A program made the position numbers and the translations under genes. This document shows, in pieces, positions 8,833 to 17,807 of a DNA stretch of 64,000 nt. Positions within the stretch are counted from its first letter, which is position 1, and the number at the start of each line of letters is the position of its first letter. The DNA is taken from positions 1 through 64,000 of the forward strand of contig JAEWQC010000006.1 in NCBI GenBank assembly GCA_023399355.1, written 5' to 3'. The notes under the pieces were generated by a model that was not told the origin of the DNA, did no database searches, and worked only from the letters and a program-made list of their open reading frames with translations. This DNA comes from Bacillota bacterium (GTDB taxonomy: Bacteria > Bacillota > Clostridia > Acetivibrionales > DTU013).

Positions 8833-9081
8833 ATGGAACTGAGAGAGAAAATCGTCGAAATGATAATAGGAAAGGCAGCGGCATTGCAGAAAGTGGATCC
8901 ATCTACCTTGAATGAACAAACTGATTTAGCCAGGGATTTAAGTATGAAATCGGGAAATCTTGTTTTAATCATTGGTGCTATTGAAGATGAATATGACTGT
9001 AACATCGATTTTATGGCTTTCCGAAAGAAAGCTACCATAGGTGCGGCTGCAGAATATGTCGCGGAACTGATTGAAGGTTGA
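8833..9081 (+). CDS. Acyl carrier protein-like, atypical DSL site
   Basis: 82 residues, starting at MELREKIVEM (ATG 8833) after an AAAGGTG site. It has the ACP four-helix pattern. LARDLSMKSGNLVLIIGAIE aligns with the canonical LGADSLDTVELVMALE, which places the pantetheine serine at Ser40 but changes DSL to KSG. A C-terminal IGAAAEYVAEL helix matches the usual TVGDAVDYI. It is divergent from acpS and followed after 34 bases by a CocE-type hydrolase. It may carry an acyl group for that hydrolase or for the phosphotransacylase/kinase pair. It could also be an inactive relative, but the conserved serine argues against that. Confidence 0.8.
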   Translation: MELREKIVEMIIGKAAALQKVDPSTLNEQTDLARDLSMKSGNLVLIIGAIEDEYDCNIDFMAFRKKATIGAAAEYVAELIEG

Positions 9082-9115
9082 TTGTTTTTTTACTAATGGG
9101 GATTGGAGAGAGGTT

Positions 9116-10858
9116 ATGTCTAACTTAAAGAAAAAAATAAAAAAAGTAAAATATGGAGAGCAGGAACTGGAGGTAATCTATACCGAAATGATCCATCCTG
9201 CTACCGAGGATGAGCTGGCAGAAATGGATCCGGATACACGTATGGATTACAAATTTCTTTCACCGTTCAATCAGCGGACTTATATTCCGGAGGAAGGCAT
9301 TATCTGTGATCAGGATGTGGCTGTTAAAATGCGCGACGGTATTACTATTTATGCGGACATTTACCGCCCGACAGGGGTAACGAATCTTCCGGTCATCATA
9401 TCATGGAGTTTTTACGGAAAACGCCCCTTTGACAGCCAGGACGACTGGAAGATCATGGGCGTTCCTCCACAAACGGTTTCCAACATGGCAAAATTTGAAT
9501 CCGCCGATCCGGGCTATTGGTGCAGGCATGGATATGCGGTGGCCAACGTGGACCCGCGCGGTATCGGACATTCCGAAGGGGATTTTGCCCAGTTTGGTAC
9601 TCAGGACGGAAAAGACGGATATGATTTTATTGAATGGATTGCGGCTCAGCATTGGTGCAATGGCAGGGTGGGACTTTCGGGTAACAGCTGTGTTGCTATG
9701 ACTCAATGGCGCATTGCCGCTCAAAAACCGCCGCACCTAAGCTGTATAGCGCCTTGGGAGGGAACAAGCGATCTATACCGTGAAAGCCTGTATGAAGGAG
9801 GGATCCCCGCAAAGGAATTCGTCCGTCTGGTTTTACGTGATGCCATAGGCACGAATTACATAGATAATACTGCTTTTAATGCGGATAAATACCCATACCT
9901 TGACAGCCCTTACTGGCAGGATAAAATACCGGAGTTCAGTGAAATCCGCATTCCGGTTTATGCAACCGCCTGTTGGAATCATTTTCATCTGCGCGGTTCC
10001 ATAAACGCCTTCAGGAAGATCCGTTCCTCAAAGAAGTGGCTCCGTTGCCACAGGGAATTTGAATGGCCCGATGCATACTGCAACAAGTATTTGACCGACC
10101 TGAACAAATTCTTTGACCGCTATCTGAAACTTGAACGCAACGGCTGGGAACTGACGCCGAAGATCCGTATCGAGGTACAGGATGCCTTTGATTGCGATTA
10201 TCAGACAGACCGACAGGAGAATGAATTCCCCCTGAAGCGCACCCAATACCGGAAATTGTACCTGGATGCCGCAAATGGCGCCATGCATGCCAAACCGGTT
10301 GAAACAGAAAGCAAAATCAGCTATGACAGCGAAAAGGAAGAAGTTACCTTTGATTACCGGTTTGAGGAAGAAACCGAGATAACAGGATTTCTAAAACTGC
10401 GCATGTGGGTGGAAGCCGACGGATACGACGATATGGATCTTTTTATTAATGTACAAAAATTAAGCACCAAAGGGGACTGGCTGCCTGTGAACGTTCTGGG
10501 CGAACCGCATCCGGGCGCATGGGGTAAAATGCGTGTTTCCCGGCGAAAGCTGGATGAAAAGCTGTCAACGGACTACCAGCCGGTTCAGGCACATACCTGT
10601 GATGAAAAGCTGAAAAAAGGCGAGATCGTACCGGTGGATATAGAAATATGGCCGACCAGCCGTATCTGGCACAAAGGACAGCAGATTCGTGTACAGGTTG
10701 CAGGCCGTTATATCCGCGAAGATTGGTTTGAGCCGCTTGTTTGGGATACTGACAATCATGGCAGGCATATTATCCATGCCGGCGGTAAATACGATTCCTT
10801 CCTGCAGATCCCGTTAATCGCGCCGAAATATGCAGACGGGGACTATATTTACCGGTAA
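9116..10858 (+). CDS. CocE/NonD-family alpha/beta hydrolase
   Basis: 580 residues starting at ATG 9116 (MSNLKKKIK) with GGAGAGAGG upstream. The N-terminal part is an X-Pro-dipeptidyl-peptidase/cocaine-esterase type hydrolase: VKMRDGITIYADIYRP, NVDPRGIGHSEGD, and the nucleophile elbow GLSGNSCVA. The C-terminal part is the jelly-roll domain typical of PepX (GFLKLRMWVEADGYDDMDLF, then a WHKGQQIRVQVAGRY-type strand set). The family hydrolyses esters or amides in the cytoplasm. Position between an ACP and an acyl-phosphate pathway suggests release of an acyl group from a conjugate; the substrate is not readable. Confidence 0.88.
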   Translation: MSNLKKKIKKVKYGEQELEVIYTEMIHPATEDELAEMDPDTRMDYKFLSPFNQRTYIPEEGIICDQDVAVKMRDGITIYADIYRPTGVTNLPVIISWSFYGKRPFDSQDDWKIMGVPPQTVSNMAKFESADPGYWCRHGYAVANVDPRGIGHSEGDFAQFGTQDGKDGYDFIEWIAAQHWCNGRVGLSGNSCVAMTQWRIAAQKPPHLSCIAPWEGTSDLYRESLYEGGIPAKEFVRLVLRDAIGTNYIDNTAFNADKYPYLDSPYWQDKIPEFSEIRIPVYATACWNHFHLRGSINAFRKIRSSKKWLRCHREFEWPDAYCNKYLTDLNKFFDRYLKLERNGWELTPKIRIEVQDAFDCDYQTDRQENEFPLKRTQYRKLYLDAANGAMHAKPVETESKISYDSEKEEVTFDYRFEEETEITGFLKLRMWVEADGYDDMDLFINVQKLSTKGDWLPVNVLGEPHPGAWGKMRVSRRKLDEKLSTDYQPVQAHTCDEKLKKGEIVPVDIEIWPTSRIWHKGQQIRVQVAGRYIREDWFEPLVWDTDNHGRHIIHAGGKYDSFLQIPLIAPKYADGDYIYR

Positions 10859-10897
10859 CCGGATCTGTAAAGCTTTTTATTGTGAGGAGCTAATACT

Positions 10898-11902
10898 ATG
10901 GAATATAACTTTATTGAAGAGCTGCAAAAAAAAGTACAGGCAAATCCCCCCAGTATCGTTTTTCCTGAATCTGAGGAAGAAAAGATCCTTCAGGTGGTTC
11001 GGATGGTAAAGGACCGTAATATTGCGATTCCTGTCCTTCTGGGAAACAAAGAAGAAATATGCGCCCATGCTGCGCAGATGGGTATAAGCCTTGAGGGGAT
11101 CGAATTTGTGAATCCTGCGGACCCCGGAAGATTGGAACGCTATGCAAGGCTTTTCAGGGAGATGAATCCCGAATTCAGTGAAAAAATGATTGGACGCATG
11201 CTGCGAAGTCCTTTGAATTTTGCCGCCATGATGGTCAAATTTGACGATGCCGACACATTTATTGCCGGTCTCGCACATACTACGGGAGATGTTGTCCTGG
11301 CAAGCCAGACGATCATCGGGATGATGGAAGGCATTAAAACCGTATCCAGCATAGGTATTCTTTCAGTGCCGGGATTTAAGGGCCCGCAGGGAAACCTGAT
11401 GGTCATCGGCGATTGTGCCGTATGCCCGAATCCTGATGCAAACGAGCTGGCGGATATTGCGATTGCTTCTGCGGACACTGTAAAGAACCTGCTGGAATGG
11501 GAGCCCCGTGTAGCGATGCTTTCTTTTTCAACAAAAGGCAGCGGTGAGCATGAGATCGTGCAGAAAGTGATCGATTCAGTGGGTATTGCAAGGCAGCGCT
11601 GCCCCGTTTTGAAAATCGACGGCGAATTCCAGCTGGATTCCGCCATTGTCCCTGAAGTGGCCGACAGGAAGGTAAAAATGGAAAGCGAGGTTGCAGGCAA
11701 GGCGAACATTCTGATATTCCCGGACCTGAATGCCGGGAATATCGGCGTCAAGCTGGTACAGAGATTCGCAGGCTGTTCTGCCTACGGTCCTCTGCTTCAG
11801 GGCTTCGCGAAGCCTGTAAGCGACATGTCCAGGGGGGCCCCGCTGGATGAAATGCTGGGCGGAATCACAATGCTGGCTGTCCGCGCAATGAAAAATAAAT
11901 AG
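10898..11902 (+). CDS. Phosphate acyltransferase (phosphotransacetylase/butyrylase family)
   Basis: 334 residues of the PTA/PTB fold. Signatures include IVFPESEEEKIL at the N-terminus, DGEFQLDSA in the middle and ILIFPDLNAGNIGVKL followed by GPLLQGFAKPVSDMSRGA at the C-terminus. That last block is closest to phosphate acetyltransferase rather than Ptb. It exchanges CoA for phosphate on an acyl-CoA, giving an acyl phosphate. It precedes a butyrate-kinase-family gene by 15 bases, so the two should make ATP from an acyl-CoA. The acyl chain may be acetyl, propionyl, butyryl or branched/aromatic. Confidence 0.9.
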   Translation: MEYNFIEELQKKVQANPPSIVFPESEEEKILQVVRMVKDRNIAIPVLLGNKEEICAHAAQMGISLEGIEFVNPADPGRLERYARLFREMNPEFSEKMIGRMLRSPLNFAAMMVKFDDADTFIAGLAHTTGDVVLASQTIIGMMEGIKTVSSIGILSVPGFKGPQGNLMVIGDCAVCPNPDANELADIAIASADTVKNLLEWEPRVAMLSFSTKGSGEHEIVQKVIDSVGIARQRCPVLKIDGEFQLDSAIVPEVADRKVKMESEVAGKANILIFPDLNAGNIGVKLVQRFAGCSAYGPLLQGFAKPVSDMSRGAPLDEMLGGITMLAVRAMKNK

Positions 11903-11917
11903 GGGGATGCTGGTACT

Positions 11918-13024
11918 ATGGAAAAGGTATATAAAATATTTGCAATAAACCCTGGCTCTACCTCCACTAAAATTGCCATGTTCGAAAATGACAGGGTTAC
12001 GTTTTCCCAAAATGTTTCACATGATGCGGAAAAGTTGAAGGAATTTGCAGATGTCAGCGACCAGCTGCCATACCGTAGGGAAACCATTCTGAAAATTCTG
12101 GGTGAAAACGGGATTTCACTGGAGGGCACCGATGCTTTTGCAGGACGAGGAGGAGGGCTGGTGGCGCTTACCGGCGGTACCTATCCGGTCAATGATATCC
12201 TGCTGCATCATGCCAAAGCAGGTTTTACCGTCAGGCACCCGGCAATGCTTGGCGCACAGCTGGCACATGATTTTGCCGCAGCATACGGAAGCCGGGCTTT
12301 TGTCGTCAATCCGCCCGACGTCGATGAATTTATCGATGTCGCCCGCGTCACCGGACTTGCCGGTATCTACAGGGAAAGCCGCATCCATGCGTTGAACCAG
12401 AAAGAGGTGGGAATCCGTTATGCCGCCTCCATCGGAAAAAAGTACGGAGAAGTCAATCTGATCATCGTCCATATCGGCGGCGGAGTATCTGTTACTGCCC
12501 ACCGGATGGGTTCTATGATTGATTCTAATGATATCGTAAACGGAGATGGGCCGATGGCGCCAACGCGCTGCGGAGCGATGCCGGTGCGCGACATCGTGAA
12601 GATGTGCTTCAGCGGTAAATATACCGAAAAGGATATGTATGACAAGGTCACCAAAGCGGGGGGGTTCGTAGATCATCTGGGAACTGCCGATTGCAGGGAG
12701 ATCAATGCCCGCATTGAGGGTGGAGATAAACATGCCAAACTGGTTTATGATACATTTATCTATCAGATTTGCAAATATATAGGTTCCATGGCAGTCAGCC
12801 TTCATGGCCAAGTAAACGCAATCATACTCACCGGAGGAATTGCCAGAGATAAATATCTAGTCGACGGAATCAGGGAGGCAGCGTGTTTTATTGCTCCAAT
12901 CAAGGTAATGGCGGGAGAATTCGAAATGGAAGCGCTTGCGGCAGGGGCCATGCGGGTAATGAAAGGCGAAGAGGAACCGAAAAACTATACGGGTGAACCT
13001 GTATGGAGCGCGTTTGATTTCTAA
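11918..13024 (+). CDS. buk: Butyrate kinase family acyl kinase
   Basis: 368 residues of the ASKHA superfamily, closest to butyrate kinase. IFAINPGSTSTKIAMFEND is the phosphate-1 loop, VHIGGGVSVTAHRMG the central loop and ILTGGIARDKYLVDGI the adenosine loop. It transfers phosphate from acyl phosphate to ADP. It directly follows the phosphotransacylase, giving substrate-level phosphorylation. The pair being PTA-like plus Buk-like, rather than Ptb plus Buk, leaves acyl specificity open. Confidence 0.93.
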   Translation: MEKVYKIFAINPGSTSTKIAMFENDRVTFSQNVSHDAEKLKEFADVSDQLPYRRETILKILGENGISLEGTDAFAGRGGGLVALTGGTYPVNDILLHHAKAGFTVRHPAMLGAQLAHDFAAAYGSRAFVVNPPDVDEFIDVARVTGLAGIYRESRIHALNQKEVGIRYAASIGKKYGEVNLIIVHIGGGVSVTAHRMGSMIDSNDIVNGDGPMAPTRCGAMPVRDIVKMCFSGKYTEKDMYDKVTKAGGFVDHLGTADCREINARIEGGDKHAKLVYDTFIYQICKYIGSMAVSLHGQVNAIILTGGIARDKYLVDGIREAACFIAPIKVMAGEFEMEALAAGAMRVMKGEEEPKNYTGEPVWSAFDF

Positions 13025-13267
13025 ACCGGGAATAACCTTTTGCCGATTCATGAATTGGCTGAAATGGCAGCAGTACCTATTAGAGCTTGATTTCAAAAAG
13101 AAATAAGGTAAATTTTTCCGAGTATCTGATTAACAAAAGGGTGGAAACAACTGCATATGACTGCAATGTAAAACACGCAGAAAAGAATCTGGAGCGAGTG
13201 AGGCAAATAGCCAAAACAAAGAGTTTAATCGGCTAAAGATTAAAAAGTAAGGGGTGCGAAATTTTCT

Positions 13268-15373
13268 TTGAAAAAGATATCACTGACGATTGACAGTAAA
13301 ATAATAGAAGCAGACGAGGGTATGACTATATTGGAGGCTGCGCTTGCCGCTGATATGTATATCCCCCATCTTTGCCACCATCCGGATCTCCGCGATGTCG
13401 GCGAATGCAAAATGTGCGTGGTTGAAATTGAAAAGAAGGATGGCGTATTTACCTCCTGTACGACGCCTGTTGAAGATGGCATGGTAATACAGACCAGGAC
13501 GAACAGGCTGAAGCAAATAAGAAACCTTTCGATGGAACTCATTCTTGCATCACATCCCTCGGAATGTACGGAATGTCCGAAATATCTTAAATGCGAGCTT
13601 CAGAATCTCATTCAGTACCTTGGAGTCAGCGACGCCAGATTGAGAAAACTTCAGAAAAACTATAGCATTGTAACGGAGAATCCATTATTCGTAAGGGATA
13701 TGAAAAGATGCATCCTTTGCGGAAGATGCGTCAGAGCCTGCCAGGAATTAAGAGGCTGCAACGTGCTGCAATATAAGCGGGATAATGAGAAAACCTATAT
13801 CGGGAGCGAACACGGCGGCCTTCTTGCGGATGACAATTGCCGTCTTTGTACAGCCTGTGTTGCCGTTTGCCCGACTGGTGCGCTCATGGATAAGACAGAG
13901 GTGCTTTCGAAGTTCCCGATTTTGGAAGAAAACCTTCTGCCATGTAAGGCCAGTTGCCCTGCCGGAACAGATGTGCCAAAGTATGTGCGCCTTATAAAGG
14001 AAGGAAAATACGCCGGGGCTTTGGCCGTTATCAGGCAGAAAGCCCCGTTCCCACTGACGCTGGGATATGTCTGTACCGCTTTCTGCGAGGGCAATTGCAG
14101 GCGTAATTATGTGAATGGTGCGGTATCGATCAGGGAACTGAAAAAGGTTGCGGCGCTGCATGACAACGGGTTGTGGAAAAAGAATTCAAAGATGGCGCCT
14201 TCGACAGGCAAAAGGGTGGCGGTGATCGGAGCCGGTCCGGCCGGACTGACGGCGGCATATTATCTGGCCAAGCAGGGCCATGAGGTAACCGTATATGAGA
14301 AGCTGCCCATTCCCGGGGGAATGCTGAGTGTCGGCATACCCGAATACAGGCTTCCGCGCAGTGTTATTGAAGCTGAGATAGAAGAGATTCAAAATGCAGG
14401 AGTTAAGATCCTGACAAATACAACAGTCGATTCAATAAACACATTGCTTCAGCAGGGGTACTCCGCCGTGCTGGTTGCGATCGGTACGCACAAAGGCGCC
14501 AGGCTTCCGATTGAAGGCAAGGATCTGGACTTTGTCATGGTAAATACGGATTTTCTGAGAGATGTCAGCCAACATAAGAAAGTTGCGGTCGGCGAAAGCG
14601 TTCTTGTCCTGGGCGGCGGAAATGTTGCATTTGACTGCGCCCGAACGGCAAAGCGCCTTGGGGCGAAAAAGGTTATGCTTGCCTGCCTGGAAGACCGGAA
14701 TAACATGACTGCGAGCGACGATGAAATTGAAGAAGGAATAGAAGAAGAAATAGAAATATACAACTCGAAATCCTTCCTGCGGATTCTTTCCATGAATGGA
14801 AAACACGGGGTCGTATGCTCGGACGTGGAGTCCTTTTCCTTTGACGAAAGCAAAAGGCTGGTGGTTAAAACGGTGCCGGGTTCGGAAAGTACGATTTTTG
14901 CCGAAACGGTCATATTTGCCGCAGGCCAGTCCGTTGATGTTCCGGAAGGGTTCGACCTGCAGACCGGAAGGGGCGGGACATTTGTCGTAAACAGTTATAT
15001 GACCAGCAAAGAAGGCGTTTTTGCCGCGGGGGATGATATCACAGGAACAACTTCCGTTGTCCAGGCTATTGCCGGGGGGAGAGGGGCTGCGTCTGCGATG
15101 GACAAGTATCTCGGAGGCACGGGAAATATAGATGAGGTGCTCGTTGATGTGAATGAACCGGATCAGTTTATCGGAGAAGCGGAGAGGTTTGCGTACGACG
15201 CAAGGGTAAAAGCCGACTGTATTGCGGCAGAACAGAGGATGAAGAGTTTTGATGAATACAGGCTTCCTTTCGACGAATGCAAAGCGCATTGTGAAGCGGA
15301 ACGCTGTATGCAGTGCGACCTCAGGCTGGATATGAAGAAGGTAAAATTCTGGGGAGATTACTCTATTAAATAA
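13268..15373 (+). CDS. NuoG-like/GltD-like Fe-S flavoprotein fusion
   Basis: 701 residues from a TTG start at 13268 behind AAGGGGTG. Residues 1-80 form a plant-type [2Fe-2S] domain (Cys36, 47, 50, 64). Residues 96-109 are the His-Cys3 cluster motif of NuoG (HPSECTECPKYLKC). Residues 148-158 and 191-201 are two [4Fe-4S] ferredoxin motifs. From about 225 there is a GltD-type region: CKASCPAGTDVPKYV, then FAD-binding VAVIGAGPAGLTAAYYL (317-333) and an NAD-binding VLVLGGGNVAFDCA. The chain can therefore move electrons between NAD(P)H, FAD and several Fe-S clusters. With the next two genes it probably feeds a reductase in this island. Related proteins act as NADPH:ferredoxin or sulfide-type modules; the exact partner is unknown. 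Confidence 0.88.
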   Translation: MKKISLTIDSKIIEADEGMTILEAALAADMYIPHLCHHPDLRDVGECKMCVVEIEKKDGVFTSCTTPVEDGMVIQTRTNRLKQIRNLSMELILASHPSECTECPKYLKCELQNLIQYLGVSDARLRKLQKNYSIVTENPLFVRDMKRCILCGRCVRACQELRGCNVLQYKRDNEKTYIGSEHGGLLADDNCRLCTACVAVCPTGALMDKTEVLSKFPILEENLLPCKASCPAGTDVPKYVRLIKEGKYAGALAVIRQKAPFPLTLGYVCTAFCEGNCRRNYVNGAVSIRELKKVAALHDNGLWKKNSKMAPSTGKRVAVIGAGPAGLTAAYYLAKQGHEVTVYEKLPIPGGMLSVGIPEYRLPRSVIEAEIEEIQNAGVKILTNTTVDSINTLLQQGYSAVLVAIGTHKGARLPIEGKDLDFVMVNTDFLRDVSQHKKVAVGESVLVLGGGNVAFDCARTAKRLGAKKVMLACLEDRNNMTASDDEIEEGIEEEIEIYNSKSFLRILSMNGKHGVVCSDVESFSFDESKRLVVKTVPGSESTIFAETVIFAAGQSVDVPEGFDLQTGRGGTFVVNSYMTSKEGVFAAGDDITGTTSVVQAIAGGRGAASAMDKYLGGTGNIDEVLVDVNEPDQFIGEAERFAYDARVKADCIAAEQRMKSFDEYRLPFDECKAHCEAERCMQCDLRLDMKKVKFWGDYSIK

Positions 15374-15389
15374 AGCGGGGTGACTGACT

Positions 15390-16058
15390 ATGCAGTGTGA
15401 TCGCACAAGCAAGGCGTTGAACGATATAGATCTGGTATCTGCCAAAGCGGAAAATTGTTGCGTTGTTGACCGGGCAAGCACGCTGATGGGCCTGGTCAGG
15501 AAGGAAATCTGCGGCCATTGCGTCTATTGCCGAGAAGGGACTGCCCAGCTGCAGGCAATAATACTGGAGATATCAAACGGGAAGGGAAAGCCGGATGATC
15601 TTGATTTGATTCTTGAAATATGCTCAACAATACGTGATATGGCAGATTGTGAGCTTTCAAAAACCGCCTGTGCGAATCTGGCCGAAGCCGTGGAGAACTT
15701 CCGGGATGAATGGGATGCGCATATCAGGAGAAAAAAATGCCCGGCTGCCGTATGCAGGAGATTGGTGACCTATCATATATCTGGTGAGAAGTGCAACGGC
15801 TGCGGAGAATGCTTCGGCAAATGTCCGGAAGGTGCTATAACCGGAGATAAGGATATGATCCATGTCATCAACCAGGATCAGTGCATGAACTGCGGGATCT
15901 GTTTCGATATTTGCAGTAAATTGCAGAATGCTGTACTGAAAGCAGGTACGGTTAAGCCGCGGACTCCGGAAAAACCGATTCCGGTAGGCACGTGGCAGGA
16001 CAAACCTGCAGGACTGGGAGGACTTAATCGGGGGTTGGGTCTGAAAAAACAGAATTAG
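15390..16058 (+). CDS. NuoF C-terminal domain plus 2x[4Fe-4S] ferredoxin
   Basis: 222 residues. The first half matches only the C-terminal Fe-S part of NuoF/HydB: ICGHCVYCREGTAQL and later ENFRDEWDAHI. The FMN- and NADH-binding part is absent. The second half has two ferredoxin motifs, CNGCGECFGKCPEGAI and CMNCGICFDICSK; the last cluster lacks the usual Pro after its final Cys. It follows the NuoG/GltD-like gene by 16 bases, so it is likely the electron-wire subunit of that flavoprotein. It is not a truncation artefact: it has its own AGCGGGGTG site and ATG. Confidence 0.85.
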   Translation: MQCDRTSKALNDIDLVSAKAENCCVVDRASTLMGLVRKEICGHCVYCREGTAQLQAIILEISNGKGKPDDLDLILEICSTIRDMADCELSKTACANLAEAVENFRDEWDAHIRRKKCPAAVCRRLVTYHISGEKCNGCGECFGKCPEGAITGDKDMIHVINQDQCMNCGICFDICSKLQNAVLKAGTVKPRTPEKPIPVGTWQDKPAGLGGLNRGLGLKKQN

Positions 16059-16161
16059 GCAAAAATAAATCAAACTATTGTGCCGGAAAACGTCAATCAC
16101 ATTGTACGAGCGACCGGTATGTCAAATAATACAAAGAAACGAGGGGATAGTTCTGAAGAAC

Positions 16162-17613
16162 ATGGAATGTGATCTGGTTGTAATAGCGGCAGGCCCTGCA
16201 GGTCTGGCGGCGGCAGTTGCCGCGGCACAGAAGGAGGCAAGCGTAATTGTACTCGAAAAGTCCAATACAACCGGCGGAGCGGGAAATATGGGCATGGGCC
16301 CTTTCGGGGTCGGGACCAAGTACCAGAAGGATCAGCTAATTAAAATTACAAAGGAAGAGGCCTTTGAAAAATTCATGAACTATACTCACTGGAGGTCGGA
16401 CGGACGCCTGGTCAGAGAATACATCTACAAATCCGCTGATACGATCCAATGGTTGGAAGACATGGGCGTGGAATTTGCAGGCGCATACAAGTATTTCCCG
16501 GAATCGGAGGCCACCTGGCATATTGTCAAGCCGGAAACGGGATGTTTCGGTCCGCGCGCCGCTTCAAGGATGTACAAGATTATGACGGAGCGGGCGGAAG
16601 AGCTTGGAGTGCAGTTCCTGTATGAAACGCCGGCTGTAAAGATCCTGAAGGATGAAGGAAAGATAACGGGTGTCGTTGGCAGGGATAAAAACGGTGATGA
16701 AGTTCATATTCAATGCAACGCGGTAGTTGTGGCAACCGGCGGCTTCGGTGACAACCCGGAAATGGTCAAGCAGATGACGGGTTACGATTTGGGTAAGGAT
16801 ATGTTTTCCTTCAGAATTCCCGGCTTGGTCGGGGATGGAATCAGAATGGCCAGGGAGGTTGGGGCAGGCAAAACGGAAACGAATATCGAAATGGCTTACA
16901 GCTGTCCGAGTACAACAGGCTGTATCACGGTAACGACAGTGCATATGCAGCCGAACCTGCTGGTTAATCTCCAGGGAGAACGCTTTATGAACGAAGAAGT
17001 GATGGCAAATTCGACATTTACAGCGAATGCGTTGGCCTTGCAGAAGGAGCGTTGCGGTATTTCCATAATTGACGACAGTATTAAAAAATATTATATGAAA
17101 CATGAAATCGACAATGTCAGCCTGGTGTTTCAAGTGACCTCAGGAGAGAATTACGATGAAGAAATGGACAATGCGTTAAAGGCCGGAGACCCATATGTAT
17201 TTGCAGCCGACTCCATTGAAGAACTGGCGGTGAAAACCGGTGTTGATCCCGAAACCCTTAAAAAGACCGTCGCGGAATATAATGAATACTGTAAGGGAAG
17301 AGACGAACTTTTCAATAAGAACTACAGATATATGAAACCTCTTGTCGGACCGAGATTTTATGCTGTCAAGTTCTACCCGGGCGGCTATGGCACAGTGGGC
17401 GGTATAAAAATTAATTACAAGACCGAAGTTGTAACAGATGACTTTGACGTCATACCCGGCCTTTACGCAGCCGGTACGGATGCCTGCACCATATATGGGG
17501 ATTCCTATGTATTTATACTTCCCGGAAATACGATGGGCTTTGCAGTCAACAGCGGCAGGATGGCCGGCGAGCACGCCGTCGATTATTTGCTGAAGCTTTA
17601 TAACGAGGTGTAA
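16162..17613 (+). CDS. FAD-dependent fumarate-reductase-type oxidoreductase
   Basis: About 484 residues from ATG 16162. GAGGGG at 16141 is better spaced for the in-frame CTG at 16153, so the start is uncertain by three codons. The N-terminal Rossmann motif reads VVIAAGPAGLAAAVAAA, with Ala for the first Gly of GxGxxG. VVATGGFGDNPEMVKQ and the C-terminal PGLYAAGTDACTIYGDSY / TMGFAVNSGRMAGEHA blocks are those of the flavoprotein family of fumarate, urocanate and enoate reductases. It probably reduces an activated C=C bond, taking electrons from the two preceding Fe-S proteins. The last codons lie inside a structured repeat shared with 37.1 kb. Confidence 0.85.
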   Translation: MECDLVVIAAGPAGLAAAVAAAQKEASVIVLEKSNTTGGAGNMGMGPFGVGTKYQKDQLIKITKEEAFEKFMNYTHWRSDGRLVREYIYKSADTIQWLEDMGVEFAGAYKYFPESEATWHIVKPETGCFGPRAASRMYKIMTERAEELGVQFLYETPAVKILKDEGKITGVVGRDKNGDEVHIQCNAVVVATGGFGDNPEMVKQMTGYDLGKDMFSFRIPGLVGDGIRMAREVGAGKTETNIEMAYSCPSTTGCITVTTVHMQPNLLVNLQGERFMNEEVMANSTFTANALALQKERCGISIIDDSIKKYYMKHEIDNVSLVFQVTSGENYDEEMDNALKAGDPYVFAADSIEELAVKTGVDPETLKKTVAEYNEYCKGRDELFNKNYRYMKPLVGPRFYAVKFYPGGYGTVGGIKINYKTEVVTDDFDVIPGLYAAGTDACTIYGDSYVFILPGNTMGFAVNSGRMAGEHAVDYLLKLYNEV

Positions 17614-17726
17614 GATATCCACCACTTCTATAGTGGCGGGTACCGATTTAGTTTTCAGGCATTTTCTTTCGAATGATCGAAAGAAAACGGTGCGAATATA
17701 TCTTCCACCTCGTTGAAACGCAGCAG
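17598..17726 (-). repeat. Dispersed structured repeat, copy X (extends into the flavoprotein 3' end)
   Basis: Read on the minus strand this region matches 37088-37184 on the plus strand: GCTGCGTTTCAACGAGG, then AAATCGGTACCC, then CCTCGTTATAA, with a variable hairpin insert. Its ends pair: AACGAGGTG (17602-17610) with CACCTCGTT (17706-17714), extended after one mismatch by a 7-bp stem. The arm near 17602 contains the last codons and stop of the flavoprotein gene. A small hairpin (CCACT/AGTGG, 17622-17635) lies inside. See also copy Y. Confidence 0.65.
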
Positions 17727-17807
17727 CGGTAAGAAAAATTTTCTTTGAATAGATGCGTCATAATTCATGAATTGTTGAACCGAAAAATATTGCAGAGGAG
17801 AAAATGT

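Noticed and set aside
7617..9081. acpS plus ACP read as the start of a polyketide cluster
   Set aside because: No ketosynthase or acyltransferase is near; the neighbours are a hydrolase and acyl-phosphate enzymes.
13025..13267. 243-base gap before the NuoG/GltD-like gene considered as riboswitch
   Set aside because: No aptamer class pattern (GEMM, cobalamin, TPP, lysine, glycine) was found and no terminator hairpin follows.
3255..17613. A bile-acid (bai-like) operon, because of NTF2-like, flavoprotein and AKR genes
   Set aside because: No BaiB/BaiF-type CoA genes or BaiCD/BaiH-type NADH:flavin enzymes are present; sugar isomerases and the deglycosidase set point elsewhere.
13259..17750. Shared 14-mer AAATTTTCTTTGAA near 13.26 kb and 17.74 kb
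   Set aside because: AT-rich and short; no wider similarity between the two sites, so chance is likely.
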